Assembly: GCA_963851105.1 (NCBI GenBank)
Contig: CAWKNP010000010.1
Location: 62,001 to 126,000 of the forward strand
Length of the DNA stretch: 64,000 nucleotides
Direction: 5' to 3'
From: DATARN01 sp963851105
GTDB taxonomy: Bacteria; Actinomycetota; Acidimicrobiia; Acidimicrobiales; Palsa-688
The notes under the pieces are model-generated. The model worked only from the letters and a program-made list of their open reading frames with translations, had not been told where the DNA came from and did no database searches. A program made the position numbers and the translations under genes. Positions 51,153 to 59,974 of this stretch are shown piece by piece (positions within the stretch are counted from its first letter, which is position 1; the number at the start of each line of letters is the position of its first letter).

Positions 51153-51891
51153 ATGGAACCGGCAGCTTTCCTCGACACCGTGCCGTCCAACGGCGAGCTC
51201 CTCGCCGTCGTGGCCCAGGCCAACCCTCATGAGCGCGTCCCGACCTGCCCGGACTGGGACCTGACGGGCCTCCTCGCCCACGTGGGCACAGTGCACCACT
51301 GGGTCAACCACATCGTCGCCACCGGGGCCACCGGGCCGTCAAATCCCGACGACGATGGGCCGCCCTCCATGGATCCCGACGCGGTCGTTGCCTGGTACCG
51401 GGAGGGCCTCACCAATGTCGTCGAGACGCTGCGGGGGACCGACCCCGACACCGACGTGTGGAACTGGTTCGACCGAGGCCCGGCGCCGGCGCGTTTCTGG
51501 TTCCGGCGCATGGCCCTCGAAGACGTCGGTGCACCGCTGGGACGGCGAGAACGCGGTCGGAGAAGCCCATCCCCTGGCCGTCGACGTGGCGCTCGCCGGG
51601 CTGGACGAGTTCCTCGGCTTCGTCGCCATGTGGCTCCCCCGCCGCCCGGTCCCCGGCCTCGAGGGCACCATCCATCTCCACGCCACCGACGCTGAGGGCG
51701 AGTGGTCGCTCACCGTGCGCCCGGATTTCCTCGAGACCCACCACGAGCACACCAAGGGCGACGTGGCCATCCGGGCCCGGGCCTCCGATCTCCTGTTGTG
51801 GGCGGTCAACCGAAAATCGCCGGACTCGGCCGACCTGGAGCTGTTCGGCGACCGCGCCCTGCTCGACGCTTGGGGCCAGATGCATTTTTAA
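51153..51891 (+). pseudogene. Mycothiol-dependent maleylpyruvate-isomerase-family protein, frameshifted
   Basis: The first half (MEPAAFLDTVPSN..., PTCPDWDLTGLLAHVGTVHHWV) and the second half (TSVHRWDGENAVGEAH..., ending near DAWGQMHF) are one MDMPI protein split between two frames. The switch lies at 51519-51522, where CTCGAAGACG has one extra A: CTCGAGACG would restore VHRWD. In the first frame the sequence becomes Arg-rich and ends at 51695. It may be a true inactivation or a sequencing error. The family uses mycothiol and a metal (His residues in HVGTVHHW). Confidence 0.85.
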
Positions 51892-51971
51892 CCGCCAGCA
51901 GGACTCCCCTAGACACCGGGGCGCGGGGCGGCTTAGCGTGCCGGGATCTTGAGAAAAGGAACTGTCTGACG

Positions 51972-52187
51972 ATGGAGACCGACCGTCGCGCTGAGAAGGC
52001 GGGGCACCGCTTGGACAACGGTGCCCGGCTACAGATGGGACCTCAAGGTGAGCGTCTGTACACCATTGGATGTTCGTGCGGTTGGGTGAGTGAAGCGTGC
52101 GGTACCGCGGTGCTGGCCGAGGCCGACGGCGAGCAGCACGTAACCTTCGCCCTCACCAGGCGCCCGACGGGCCGAGAGGCAATCTAG
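51972..52187 (+). CDS. Small hypothetical protein with a CSCGW motif
   Basis: A 71-aa soluble protein from METDRRAEK; the pair of Cys in YTIGCSCGWVSEACG could bind metal. AAAAGGA lies about 11 bases upstream. No family is recognised. It begins 80 bp after the MDMPI gene on the same strand. Similar CxCGW motifs occur in short actinobacterial proteins of unknown role. Confidence 0.55.
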   Translation: METDRRAEKAGHRLDNGARLQMGPQGERLYTIGCSCGWVSEACGTAVLAEADGEQHVTFALTRRPTGREAI

Positions 52188-52297
52188 GCCGAGGGTTTCC
52201 GGCGACCGGCCTGCGCGCCGAAGCCAGCCGCACAACCTCGACCGGTTGACAGGTCAAGTAGTACGGCCGGCTTCGTACGTCTCGGGCATCGTGGCGG

Positions 52298-52369
52298 TTA
52301 CCGCCGAAGCAGCAGGACCACGATGATGATGATCAGGATTATGACTATGGCTCCCCCACCGATGTACAC
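52298..52369 (-). CDS. Tiny single-helix membrane peptide
   Basis: A 23-codon ORF from GTG encodes YIGGGAIVIILIII, continuing hydrophobic to a terminal LLLRR. The YIGGG start and a single helix are typical of short actinobacterial membrane peptides of unknown role. No clear Shine-Dalgarno sequence is seen. It is the only ORF I could support in the 492-bp gap between 52188 and 52679. Confidence 0.45.
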   Translation of the reverse strand: MYIGGGAIVIILIIIIVVLLLRR

Positions 52370-52439
52370 ACGACGACACTACCCAGCGGCACAACAGCCC
52401 AAACTGAGGCGAAATTTGCCTTAAGCGATCGAGGCTCCC

Positions 52440-52560
52440 CCAGGCTTCATCTCGAATCGGCCGATCCTCCTAAGCCCCCTCGAACCTCTCGGAAGGCCCA
52501 TCGGCGCCAGAAAGGACGAAGCCTGAGGCAAGGGGACGAACCGATCTCCCCACCAAAAGG
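52440..52560 (+). ncRNA. Candidate structured 5' leader of the secreted Ig-like protein gene
   Basis: CAGGCTTC (52441-52448) pairs perfectly with GAAGCCTG (52518-52525), and inside it GCCGAT (52460-52465) pairs with ATCGGC (52500-52505). A further GGGGA/TCCCC stem follows at about 52532-52551. Nested stems about 120-240 bases before the start are compatible with a riboswitch-like leader. I cannot match it to a named class with confidence. Confidence 0.3.
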
Positions 52561-52679
52561 TCGCCCCGTTTCTTTGCGCATACAATGGTATTCGAGGCGG
52601 CTTTCGCGGCATTTTGCCGGGGCCCGGTGCGAAAGATTGCCCATACACCCCGCTCCAGGTCCGTCCGATAGCCGTTTCT

Positions 52680-55280
52680 ATGGAACGCACAGGGACCGCC
52701 CGGCGCCGATCGCAGCGCCTCCCGATTCGAATCGCAGGTGTTGTCGCGGCTGTGGCCGGTCTTCTTGTGCTGTTCACTTCGCCCGCGGGCGCCGCCAGCC
52801 GGGCCACCCCCGCCCTTACCATCACGTCGTCGTCGTCGACATCGGTCGGCCTTCAGATATGGACCCACGTCAACCTCTCGAACGGCTCCTCACCCTCGGG
52901 AACCATCGCTTTCAAACTGTTCGCTCCCGCCGACTCCTCCTGTGCCGCCCCCATGTTCACTTCGACAGTCGCGGTGGCGGGAACCTCGATCGACTCCGAC
53001 CGATTTACCACCAGCCAGGCCGGGACCTACCGCTGGCAGGCCACGTACAGCGGCGACGCCAACAACCAGGGCTATGGCCCGACGGCGTGCTCCGCCTCGT
53101 CCGCACAGGTCGATGTCGCTCCCTCCAACGCCCCGCTGGCCGTTACCGCGCAACCTGAATCCGGCGACATCATCCAAGCCAGCGCTTCCCTCGGCGGTTT
53201 CCAGCCGACCGGATCGATCACGTTCTTGCTGTCACCTCCCGGCGATCAGTTTTGCTCCGCCACCCCGGTCTTCTCGACGACCACGCCGGTGTCCGGGAAG
53301 GGCACGTACAACTCGGCGGCCTACACGCCGACCACGACCGGCACCTACCGCTGGCGGGCCACCTACAGCGGTGACGCCAACAACATCAAGGCGGGCCCGA
53401 CGGATTGTCTCGACCAGGCCGCCGCCGTCTCGGTGAACAGCGTGACAGCGCCGGCACCGTCGACCGCGGTGAACCCCGCAAGCCTGAGTTTCTCGGCTCA
53501 AACGGTGGGCACGGCCAGCTCGACGCAAAAAGTCACGGTGACCAACTCGGGCAATGCCGGCCTCGCCGTCGGTTCGATCGCCATCGCCGGCACGAACGCC
53601 GATGAGTTCGCCACCAGTGGCGACACATGCAGTGGGGCGACGGTCGCGCCGGCTGCGACGTGTTCTGTCGCCGTTGCCTTCGCACCGCACGCCTCCGGCA
53701 GCCGCAGCGCCGCCCTGACCATCACCGACAATGCCGCCGCTAGCCCCCACAGCGTCGCGCTGAACGGCCAGGCCACTGCCAGGGTGCTGGCCACCCCGCA
53801 GGTGACCGCCACGGCGTCGGGGTCTGTGCACACCGGCGGATCGATCTGGGCGACCACCGCCTTGGCGAGCGGGAGTACGCCGTCGGGTTCGGTCGTGGTG
53901 AGCCTCTACACCAACAGCACTTGTTCGGGTTCGCCGCTGTTCACCTCGACCAAGCCGATCACGGGCAATGGCTCCTACCGGTCGGACTCGTTCACGGTCG
54001 CCAACGCCGGCAGCTACCGGTTCGTGGCCACCTACGCCGGCGACGCCAACAACAACCCTGCCGCCAGCGCCTGCAGCGATCCCGCCGCCGCCGTCACGGT
54101 CACGTCGCCTCCGCCTCCCCCCACGACCACGCCGCCCACCACCACGCCGCCCACGACCACGCCGCCCACGACCACGCCGCCCACGACCACGCCGCCCACG
54201 ACCACGCCGCCCACGACCACACCGCCCACGACCACACCGCCCACGACCACACCGCCCACCACCACACCGCCCACCACCACGCCGCCCACGACCTCCCCGC
54301 CCACGACCTCCCCGCCCACGACCACGCCGCCCACGACCACACCGCCCACGACCACACCGCCCACGACCACACCGCCCACCACCACACCGCCCCGGGCGCC
54401 CTCGGCCGCCGTCAACCCGGCAACCGTGAGCTTCGTCGACAGCGTCGTCGGTGCGACCACCGCGGCCAAGACCGTCACGGTCACGAACTCAGGTAGCGCC
54501 GCCCTCGTCGTCTCGTCGGTCAAGGCAACCGGCGCCAACGGGGCCGACTTCATCCTCAGCGCCGACGGCTGCACCGGCACCACCGTGGCGCCGTCGGCCA
54601 CCTGCCACGTGGCCGTGGCGTTTTCCCCTCGGGCCGCGGGCAACCGTTCGGCCACCCTCTCGCTGGCCGACAACGCTGCTGCCATCCCGCAGGCCGTGAG
54701 CCTGAGCGGCGTGGCCACCACCGACAGGGCGACGTTCCTCAGCCCGACCAACGGGCAGAGCAACGTCGCCACGACCAAGCCGTTCAGTTGGACGACCGTA
54801 GCGGGTGCCCAGGGCTACTACCTCGCCGTTGGCACCTCGCAGTACGGCACCGACCTGGTCGACTCGAAGGCCCTTCCGGCCAGCCAGTCTTCGCTCAACG
54901 TGCCCGAACTTCCGACCGGCCGCACCCTCTACGCCACCGTGCTGACCGAGATCAACGGGTCGTGGAGTCGCTTCCAGGCCGTGACCTTCACCGCCGCGCT
55001 GGGCCATGCAACATTCACGTCCCCCGTCGACGGCGAACGCAACGTTCCCGCCGGCGCGGCCCTCACCTGGGCGCCGGTCGCCGGAGCCCAGGGCTACTAC
55101 GTGGCCGTGGGGACCTCCAAGTTCGGAACCGACGTCATTAACTCGGGGGTCTTACCCCCCACCCAGTCCTCTTACCAGGGCCCACCGGTACCCAAGGGCA
55201 GGTACTTGTACGCCACCGTGCTGACCGAGGTCAACGGCACCTGGTCTCGCTACCAGGCCATCAGCTTCACCGCCTCCTGA
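52680..55280 (+). CDS. Large secreted Ig-like protein with Thr-Pro linker
   Basis: The 866-aa protein has a signal peptide (about residues 20-39, IAGVVAAVAGLLVLF, then SPAGAAS). It contains Ig-like repeats of ~95 aa with a conserved TYRWxATYSGDANN, then two choice-of-anchor-D-like domains (ASLSFSAQTVGT...; ATVSFVDSVVGA...) on each side of a Thr-Pro linker. It ends with two ~85-aa repeats (GAQGYYLAVGTS.YGTD...). No membrane anchor or sortase signal is present, so it is released or bound by contacts. The role is probably adhesive or structural. The ATG at 52680 is preferred over an upstream open frame. Confidence 0.85.
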   Translation: MERTGTARRRSQRLPIRIAGVVAAVAGLLVLFTSPAGAASRATPALTITSSSSTSVGLQIWTHVNLSNGSSPSGTIAFKLFAPADSSCAAPMFTSTVAVAGTSIDSDRFTTSQAGTYRWQATYSGDANNQGYGPTACSASSAQVDVAPSNAPLAVTAQPESGDIIQASASLGGFQPTGSITFLLSPPGDQFCSATPVFSTTTPVSGKGTYNSAAYTPTTTGTYRWRATYSGDANNIKAGPTDCLDQAAAVSVNSVTAPAPSTAVNPASLSFSAQTVGTASSTQKVTVTNSGNAGLAVGSIAIAGTNADEFATSGDTCSGATVAPAATCSVAVAFAPHASGSRSAALTITDNAAASPHSVALNGQATARVLATPQVTATASGSVHTGGSIWATTALASGSTPSGSVVVSLYTNSTCSGSPLFTSTKPITGNGSYRSDSFTVANAGSYRFVATYAGDANNNPAASACSDPAAAVTVTSPPPPPTTTPPTTTPPTTTPPTTTPPTTTPPTTTPPTTTPPTTTPPTTTPPTTTPPTTTPPTTSPPTTSPPTTTPPTTTPPTTTPPTTTPPTTTPPRAPSAAVNPATVSFVDSVVGATTAAKTVTVTNSGSAALVVSSVKATGANGADFILSADGCTGTTVAPSATCHVAVAFSPRAAGNRSATLSLADNAAAIPQAVSLSGVATTDRATFLSPTNGQSNVATTKPFSWTTVAGAQGYYLAVGTSQYGTDLVDSKALPASQSSLNVPELPTGRTLYATVLTEINGSWSRFQAVTFTAALGHATFTSPVDGERNVPAGAALTWAPVAGAQGYYVAVGTSKFGTDVINSGVLPPTQSSYQGPPVPKGRYLYATVLTEVNGTWSRYQAISFTAS
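54117..54395 (+). repeat. Thr-Pro linker of 12-bp repeats
   Basis: Repeated ACGACCACGCCGCCC units encode TTTPP/TTPP runs, with a short stretch of TSPP. It lies inside the large secreted protein gene. The unit is prone to slippage, so copy number may vary. Confidence 0.92.
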
Positions 55281-55293
55281 TGCCAAGCGCGGC

Positions 55294-55692
55294 CTAAGCG
55301 GCGCGGCGAAGGGCCCGGCGCTGGCGGATCATGCGCCGCCGCTCGGCTTCGCTGGCGCCACCCCAAACCCCGAACTTCTCCCGCCTGACCAGGGCCGCCT
55401 CGAGGCATTCCGTGCGCACCGGGCAGGTGGCGCAGATGGCCTTGGCGCCGGCAGCACTTGTATCGTCGCCTTCCTCGGGGAAGAACACCGCTGGGTCCAC
55501 CCCGCGGCAGGCGCCGGTGGCCTGCCACGCCGGCCGAGCCCCGACGGCGGCCGCGAGATCCTGCCGGGCCGCGCCCCGGCCCGCCCCCAGAGCCTGGCTC
55601 GAGACGCTCGGCGGTCCGACGGGCAAAGCCAGAGCGCCGAGGTCGAGACTCGGGGCCAAGGAGCTGCTGGACGGAAGCGCGACAGCTGCCAT
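55294..55692 (-). CDS. WhiB-family iron-sulfur regulator
   Basis: The 132-aa protein has the WhiB cluster ligands: Cys in GACRGVDPAVFFP, then CATC and C in ICATCPVRTEC, and the GVWGG turn before a basic helix (SEAERRRMIRQRRAL). WhiB proteins bind a 4Fe-4S cluster and sigma A to control transcription. The ATG gives a normal N-terminus; the open frame upstream is not conserved-looking. On the same strand a TAATAT box (55822-55827) lies upstream and may be a -10 element. Confidence 0.95.
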   Translation of the reverse strand: MAAVALPSSSSLAPSLDLGALALPVGPPSVSSQALGAGRGAARQDLAAAVGARPAWQATGACRGVDPAVFFPEEGDDTSAAGAKAICATCPVRTECLEAALVRREKFGVWGGASEAERRRMIRQRRALRRAA

Positions 55693-55892
55693 GGGGGGCC
55701 TCCTGGCGGGGTGGACGCATGTGGCTCGATGCGCTACCAGGGACCGGAGCAACGCCGCCCGCAGGCTGCCAAGCACTGGCAACCCGACACGGCTCCGGGC
55801 GTGCTCCCGTGTCAACCCCAATATTACACGTCCTCCTGGATCCCGCCCATACCTCCCGGAGCCGGACCGGTACGACACCGCGGATGGGGGTG

Positions 55893-57713
55893 TCAGGCCC
55901 GCAGCAATGTGGCGACGGTCACGAGCAGGCCGAGGATCTGGTAGGCGGCGTAGTCGTTCACCGAGCCGGTCTGGATGGAACGCACCGCTGCGACCCAGTG
56001 GTCACCGAACCCGGCCACCCCGGCCGCGCCACCGCCCCCAGGCGCGCCGGCCGCCCCTTTCTCCGCCGCCACGCCGGAGGTCCGGTTGGCCCAGCGGAAG
56101 ACCGGTACCGCCAGGACAACTGAGACAACGACGATCGCCAACTCCACCCCGCTGAAATAGTGGAACTGCACCGCCGATGTCGGCAGCGTCCCACCCCCTG
56201 CCAGCAGGTTGCGGCCGTACCGGGCACCCGCCCCGAGCGCCCCGCCGGCAGGCGCGGCCACATGGGCGAGCACCCATTCGGGCACGACCCCGAAGCCCAC
56301 GCAGGCGACCATGAGCCCGCCCAGCGCCACGAGCATGCCGGGACGCAGCTGCTCGTCATGGGGATACTTCTCGGGGGGGGCCCGGAAGAACGCCTGCCAC
56401 ACCGCCTTGACCAGCGCCGCGATGGTGAGGACCTGGGCCGCCACCATGAGGACCAGGGGAACCGTCTGGCCGCTCTCGCGCAGCGCGTCGTGGATCAGGC
56501 CGACCGAGACGTAGCCGTTCATGGGGGGGATTCCGGCGATGGCCGCGACCGCCACGCAGAACCCGGCGGCAAGGACCGGGAAGCGCCGGGCCAGGCCTCC
56601 CATCTCCGACAGGCGCCTGGCACCGGTGGCGTGGACGATGGCCCCCGCACACAGGAACAGCAGCGACTTGAACAAGGCCTGGTTGAGCAGGTGATACGAG
56701 GCGCCGGCCAGGCCGGCCGGCCGGCCGGTGGCCAGGCCGACGGCCAGCACGCCCATCTGCGAGATGGTGTCGTAGGCGAGGAGGCGCTTCAGGTCGTCCT
56801 GGAGCAGGGCGAAAAAGGCGCCCCCCACGGCCGAAAGCAGGCCGAGGACCATGAGCAGTCCGAGCAAGCCTGCGGCGGCGGGCCCGTACACCTGGAACGC
56901 CAGGCGGCCGATGGCGACGATCCCGAGGTTGACCATGAGACCGGAGAACAACGCCGACACCGGCCCCGGCGCGGCGGTGTGAGCATCGGGTAGCCAGCCG
57001 TGAAAGGGCACCAGGCCGGCCTTGGTGGCAAAGCCCGCCACCAGCAGGGCGAGGGCGATGAGGTCGACGGTTTGCGGATGCGAGGCCAGAGCGTCGCGGA
57101 TATGGCCGAAGTTGAGGGCGCCGTGATTGGTGTAAATGAGCGAAGCGCCGAGGAAGACCGCGAAGCTGGCGATGGTCGTCAGCACCAGGATCTTGAACGC
57201 CGCCTCCAGCGCCAGCGGGCGCTCGAGGAAGAAGGCGGTCAGGGCGTAGCTGGCCAGGGCGGCGACCTCGAACCACACGAACAGGTTGATCATGTCGCCG
57301 GTCAGCGCCACGCCGATCAGGGCGGCCTCCAACAGGAGGAACAGGCAGCAGAACGACCCGAGCTCCCGGGGTCCGAGATCGCTCTGGCTGGAAAGGGTGA
57401 ACAGCAGCAGGAGCACCCCGATGGCCGCCGCCGTCAGGGCGTAGGTCAGGCCCCAGGCGTCGGCCGAGAAGGCGATGCCCAGGGCGGCGCCGTTGACCGG
57501 AACCCAGTGGCCCAGGTAATGGGTGACCTGGTCGCCGCCGTACACCGTCGGCGCCACGGCCACCAGGATCGCGGTCGATCCCAGCAGGGATCCGATGGAC
57601 ACGATGATCGCCAGCCGCCCCGAGAGGCGGGCGACGAGCAGGACGACGGCGCCGCCGGCCAGGGGGCTGGCGACGGCCAGGGGCAGCAACGACGCCCGGG
57701 CGGCATCGGTCAC
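55893..57713 (-). CDS. mrpD: Mrp-type antiporter subunit D (NuoN/NuoL-like)
   Basis: The 606-aa protein has about 14 membrane helices of the proton-antiporter fold. ALTGDMINLFVWFEVAALASYAL, FATKAGLVPFHGWLPDAH and FFALLQDDLKRLLAYDTISQMG are the family's key Glu/Lys/His blocks. A ~45-residue Gly/Ala-rich cytoplasmic insertion near the C-terminus is unusual. It starts at a GTG overlapping the mrpC stop. It is the only large antiporter subunit in this operon. Confidence 0.93.
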   Translation of the reverse strand: MTDAARASLLPLAVASPLAGGAVVLLVARLSGRLAIIVSIGSLLGSTAILVAVAPTVYGGDQVTHYLGHWVPVNGAALGIAFSADAWGLTYALTAAAIGVLLLLFTLSSQSDLGPRELGSFCCLFLLLEAALIGVALTGDMINLFVWFEVAALASYALTAFFLERPLALEAAFKILVLTTIASFAVFLGASLIYTNHGALNFGHIRDALASHPQTVDLIALALLVAGFATKAGLVPFHGWLPDAHTAAPGPVSALFSGLMVNLGIVAIGRLAFQVYGPAAAGLLGLLMVLGLLSAVGGAFFALLQDDLKRLLAYDTISQMGVLAVGLATGRPAGLAGASYHLLNQALFKSLLFLCAGAIVHATGARRLSEMGGLARRFPVLAAGFCVAVAAIAGIPPMNGYVSVGLIHDALRESGQTVPLVLMVAAQVLTIAALVKAVWQAFFRAPPEKYPHDEQLRPGMLVALGGLMVACVGFGVVPEWVLAHVAAPAGGALGAGARYGRNLLAGGGTLPTSAVQFHYFSGVELAIVVVSVVLAVPVFRWANRTSGVAAEKGAAGAPGGGGAAGVAGFGDHWVAAVRSIQTGSVNDYAAYQILGLLVTVATLLRA

Positions 57714-58078
57714 CCCCGCATGCCCCGGACCTTGGCGGAGTCGAGCGTGCGGTAGTGCTGGGCGATGCGCACCGTCACCGAAAGGAACACGCCGGTGACC
57801 GCCACGCCGATCACGATGGCGGTGAGGCAGAAGTTCTGCAATACCGGATCCGCCACCGTGGCGCGGGCCAGTTGCGCCTGCGAGAGACCCGGCGGGGGGT
57901 TGAGCAGGACGGGCGCGGTGCCGTGGGCCCGGTAGGCGAAGGAAAGCAGGAGGAGATACGTGGACGCCTCCATGACCGACAGTCCCATGACGATCTTGAT
58001 GAGGTTGCGCCGCGTCAAGACGGTGTACAGCCCGATGCAAAACAGCGCCACACCCGCCAGGTAATTGCCGATGATCAC
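57710..58078 (-). CDS. mrpC: Mrp-type antiporter subunit C (NuoK-like)
   Basis: The 122-aa protein has three membrane helices and the NuoK/MnhC pattern GLYTVLTRRNLIKIVMGLSVMEAS plus LTAIVIGVAVTGVFLSV. It starts at GTG overlapping the previous gene's stop (GTGA). It probably interacts with MrpD. Confidence 0.93.
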   Translation of the reverse strand: MIIGNYLAGVALFCIGLYTVLTRRNLIKIVMGLSVMEASTYLLLLSFAYRAHGTAPVLLNPPPGLSQAQLARATVADPVLQNFCLTAIVIGVAVTGVFLSVTVRIAQHYRTLDSAKVRGMRG

Positions 58079-59067
58079 GTTGGTTCGTCGCGATCGGGGG
58101 AAAGGGGTGACGCGTCCTGCGGCCGCGGCGCACCGTCACCTTGGTCCCGGCTCCAGTCGTGGCCCATCCCGAGCAGCCCGAACACCGCGAGCACCAGCCC
58201 GGTACCCACCTCAATGAACTCGCTGACTGAGAAGGCCTGCAGGATGCCCCCGCTTCGGATGGTGCCGATGGGTCCAACGGGCAGGAAGTTGGCCGAGAAG
58301 GAGCCTTTGAGGAACAGCCCGAACAGTTCGATGGCGATGATGGCCACCGCCCCGGCCACCTCGAGAGTCTCGATCACGTCGGGGCGGATGACGCGTTCCA
58401 CCCGGCGGTACCCGTAGGCCACGTATACGAAGAGGATGACGCCGAGTACCACCGCGCCCGCGGGGAAACCACCGCCCGGCGAGTAGCCCCAGGCCACCAG
58501 GTACAACCCGGCGATGGCAAGGATCGGCGCCACCATGCGCACCGCGGCGCGAACCACGACGGTCATGGCGGCCGCCGTCTCGCGGGACTGGGTGCCGACG
58601 GGCTCGTCGTCGGGTGTCTCCCGGCCACCAGGGCCCTGGTCCAGTTCCGTCGCCTCCGCCTGCCGTTGGTCGGCGTCTTCGGCGTCGGGCTCAGGCTCGG
58701 CGATCTCGCTCTGTTCCCGCCAGCCGGCCAACTCCTCGCCAATGAAACCCCGCCGCGGTTCCTTGCGCCGGCAGATGGTGGTGATCCCGACTATGGCGGC
58801 CAGCAGCAGGAACGTCTCGCCGAAGGTGTCGAACCCCCGGGTGCCGTACACCACCTCGCTGACCGGCTCGGTCGTGTGCCAGACAGGAAGGGCGACCGCC
58901 ATGGCGTAGCGCGCCACCGCGGGCAGCGGCGCGTCCTGCCGGGGAAGCCCGATGACCGCCACCGCCAAGGCGGCGCCGACGCCGGCCACGAGGATGGCGC
59001 CGATGCCGCGCCGGTGGCACGGCTCGTCGGGCAGCACCTCGTCGGGGAGCAGGTCAGGTCGGGCCAT
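58075..59067 (-). CDS. Fused MbhE-like + MnhB-domain antiporter subunit
   Basis: The 330-aa protein has an N-terminal part of two or three helices with VYGTRGFDTFGETFLLLAAIVG. This equals the C-terminal end of MrpA (MbhE). An acidic linker (about 110-165) joins it to an MnhB domain (YSPGGGFPAGAVVLGVILFV; NFLPVGPIGTIRSGG). This explains part of the missing MrpA. The ATG at 59067 lies 14 bp inside the previous gene's end; a start at 59097 is possible. Confidence 0.85.
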   Translation of the reverse strand: MARPDLLPDEVLPDEPCHRRGIGAILVAGVGAALAVAVIGLPRQDAPLPAVARYAMAVALPVWHTTEPVSEVVYGTRGFDTFGETFLLLAAIVGITTICRRKEPRRGFIGEELAGWREQSEIAEPEPDAEDADQRQAEATELDQGPGGRETPDDEPVGTQSRETAAAMTVVVRAAVRMVAPILAIAGLYLVAWGYSPGGGFPAGAVVLGVILFVYVAYGYRRVERVIRPDVIETLEVAGAVAIIAIELFGLFLKGSFSANFLPVGPIGTIRSGGILQAFSVSEFIEVGTGLVLAVFGLLGMGHDWSRDQGDGAPRPQDASPLSPDRDEPT

Positions 59068-59344
59068 GGCCGCTCTCGCCGACCTCCCCGAGGTCATCGT
59101 CGGGCGCGACGGTGGTGCGGATCTTGGCGATGGCGATCAGGTACAGCGTCGGCAGGGCGATGGCGCCGACGACCACTTCCGAATGAGCGTCGTCGGGCGC
59201 CCCCAGCACGACAAACAGCAGGCTCAAGATGGTTCCCATGGCCGACAGCGCCATGACGGCACCGTTGAGGTTGCGCAGCCGCAGCACCGCCACCGCGCTG
59301 ATGACGATACCGAGCAGGCAGGCGTAGTCGATGACCCAGAACAC
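59054..59344 (-). CDS. MbhD/DUF4040-like antiporter subunit
   Basis: The 96-aa protein has three helices of the DUF4040 family, with LRNLNGAVMALSAMGTILSLLFVVLGAPDDAHSEVVVGAIALPTLYLIA. In standard Mrp systems this forms part of the MrpA C-terminal region; here it is a separate gene. It starts at a GTG directly after the mrpG stop. Confidence 0.88.
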   Translation of the reverse strand: MFWVIDYACLLGIVISAVAVLRLRNLNGAVMALSAMGTILSLLFVVLGAPDDAHSEVVVGAIALPTLYLIAIAKIRTTVAPDDDLGEVGESGHGPT

Positions 59345-59707
59345 TCAGGCGCCGCCTTCGTCGCCGTCGGCCGCAGCCGGTGGTCGCCGCGCCGCCGCCT
59401 GGTCGATCACCGAGCCCGGCCACACCGGCACTCCCCGCTTGTAGGCGGCCCGGACCAGTGCGTGCGACGCCAGCGGATTGACGACCAGCAGGAGCAACGC
59501 CACCAGCAGGGCCCGGCTGGCGTAGGTGGTCCTCCAACCTTCGCCGACGACCAGGGCCAACAATGCGGGGAGGGCGCCCATGGTGATGGTCTTGGACGAG
59601 CACTGGATGCGGGTGTACACGTCCGGCATCCGCACGATCCCGACCGCCCCGCTGAGCGAGAAGCCGATGCCGATGGCCGCGAGGACGACGACCGCGACCT
59701 GCCTCAC
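59345..59707 (-). CDS. mrpG: Mrp-type antiporter subunit G
   Basis: A 120-aa protein with three helices and the MnhG signature GIGFSLSGAVGIVRMPDVYTRI.CSSKT. It starts at a GTG overlapping the mrpF stop (GTGA). The C-terminal ~30 residues are hydrophilic. Confidence 0.92.
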   Translation of the reverse strand: MRQVAVVVLAAIGIGFSLSGAVGIVRMPDVYTRIQCSSKTITMGALPALLALVVGEGWRTTYASRALLVALLLLVVNPLASHALVRAAYKRGVPVWPGSVIDQAAARRPPAAADGDEGGA

Positions 59708-59964
59708 AGGAGTCCCCGCTCCAGGAAGCGGGCCCAGACGACGGTGCCCACGTAACTGAACGAGCAAAGCCACAAGGCCGGGTCGAGGTAGATCGGCCGG
59801 GCGGCATAGGCGGCAAAGAACAGCATCGCCAGCGTCGCCTGCGTCGAGATGGTGTTCACCGCCACGATCCGATCCGAGACGGTCGGCCCGATGGCGACGC
59901 GCACGAGCAAGATGAGCAGTACCGCGATCTCGGCGGCCGTGATGATCCCATAGGTCTGCGTCAT
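59704..59964 (-). CDS. mrpF: Mrp-type antiporter subunit F
   Basis: An 86-aa protein with three helices and the MnhF pattern RVAIGPTVSDRIVAVNTISTQATLAML. The ATG at 59964 is used; a TTG three bases upstream is an alternative. It lies 10 bp after mrpE. Confidence 0.93.
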   Translation of the reverse strand: MTQTYGIITAAEIAVLLILLVRVAIGPTVSDRIVAVNTISTQATLAMLFFAAYAARPIYLDPALWLCSFSYVGTVVWARFLERGLL

Positions 59965-59974
59965 CAAATCCCCG

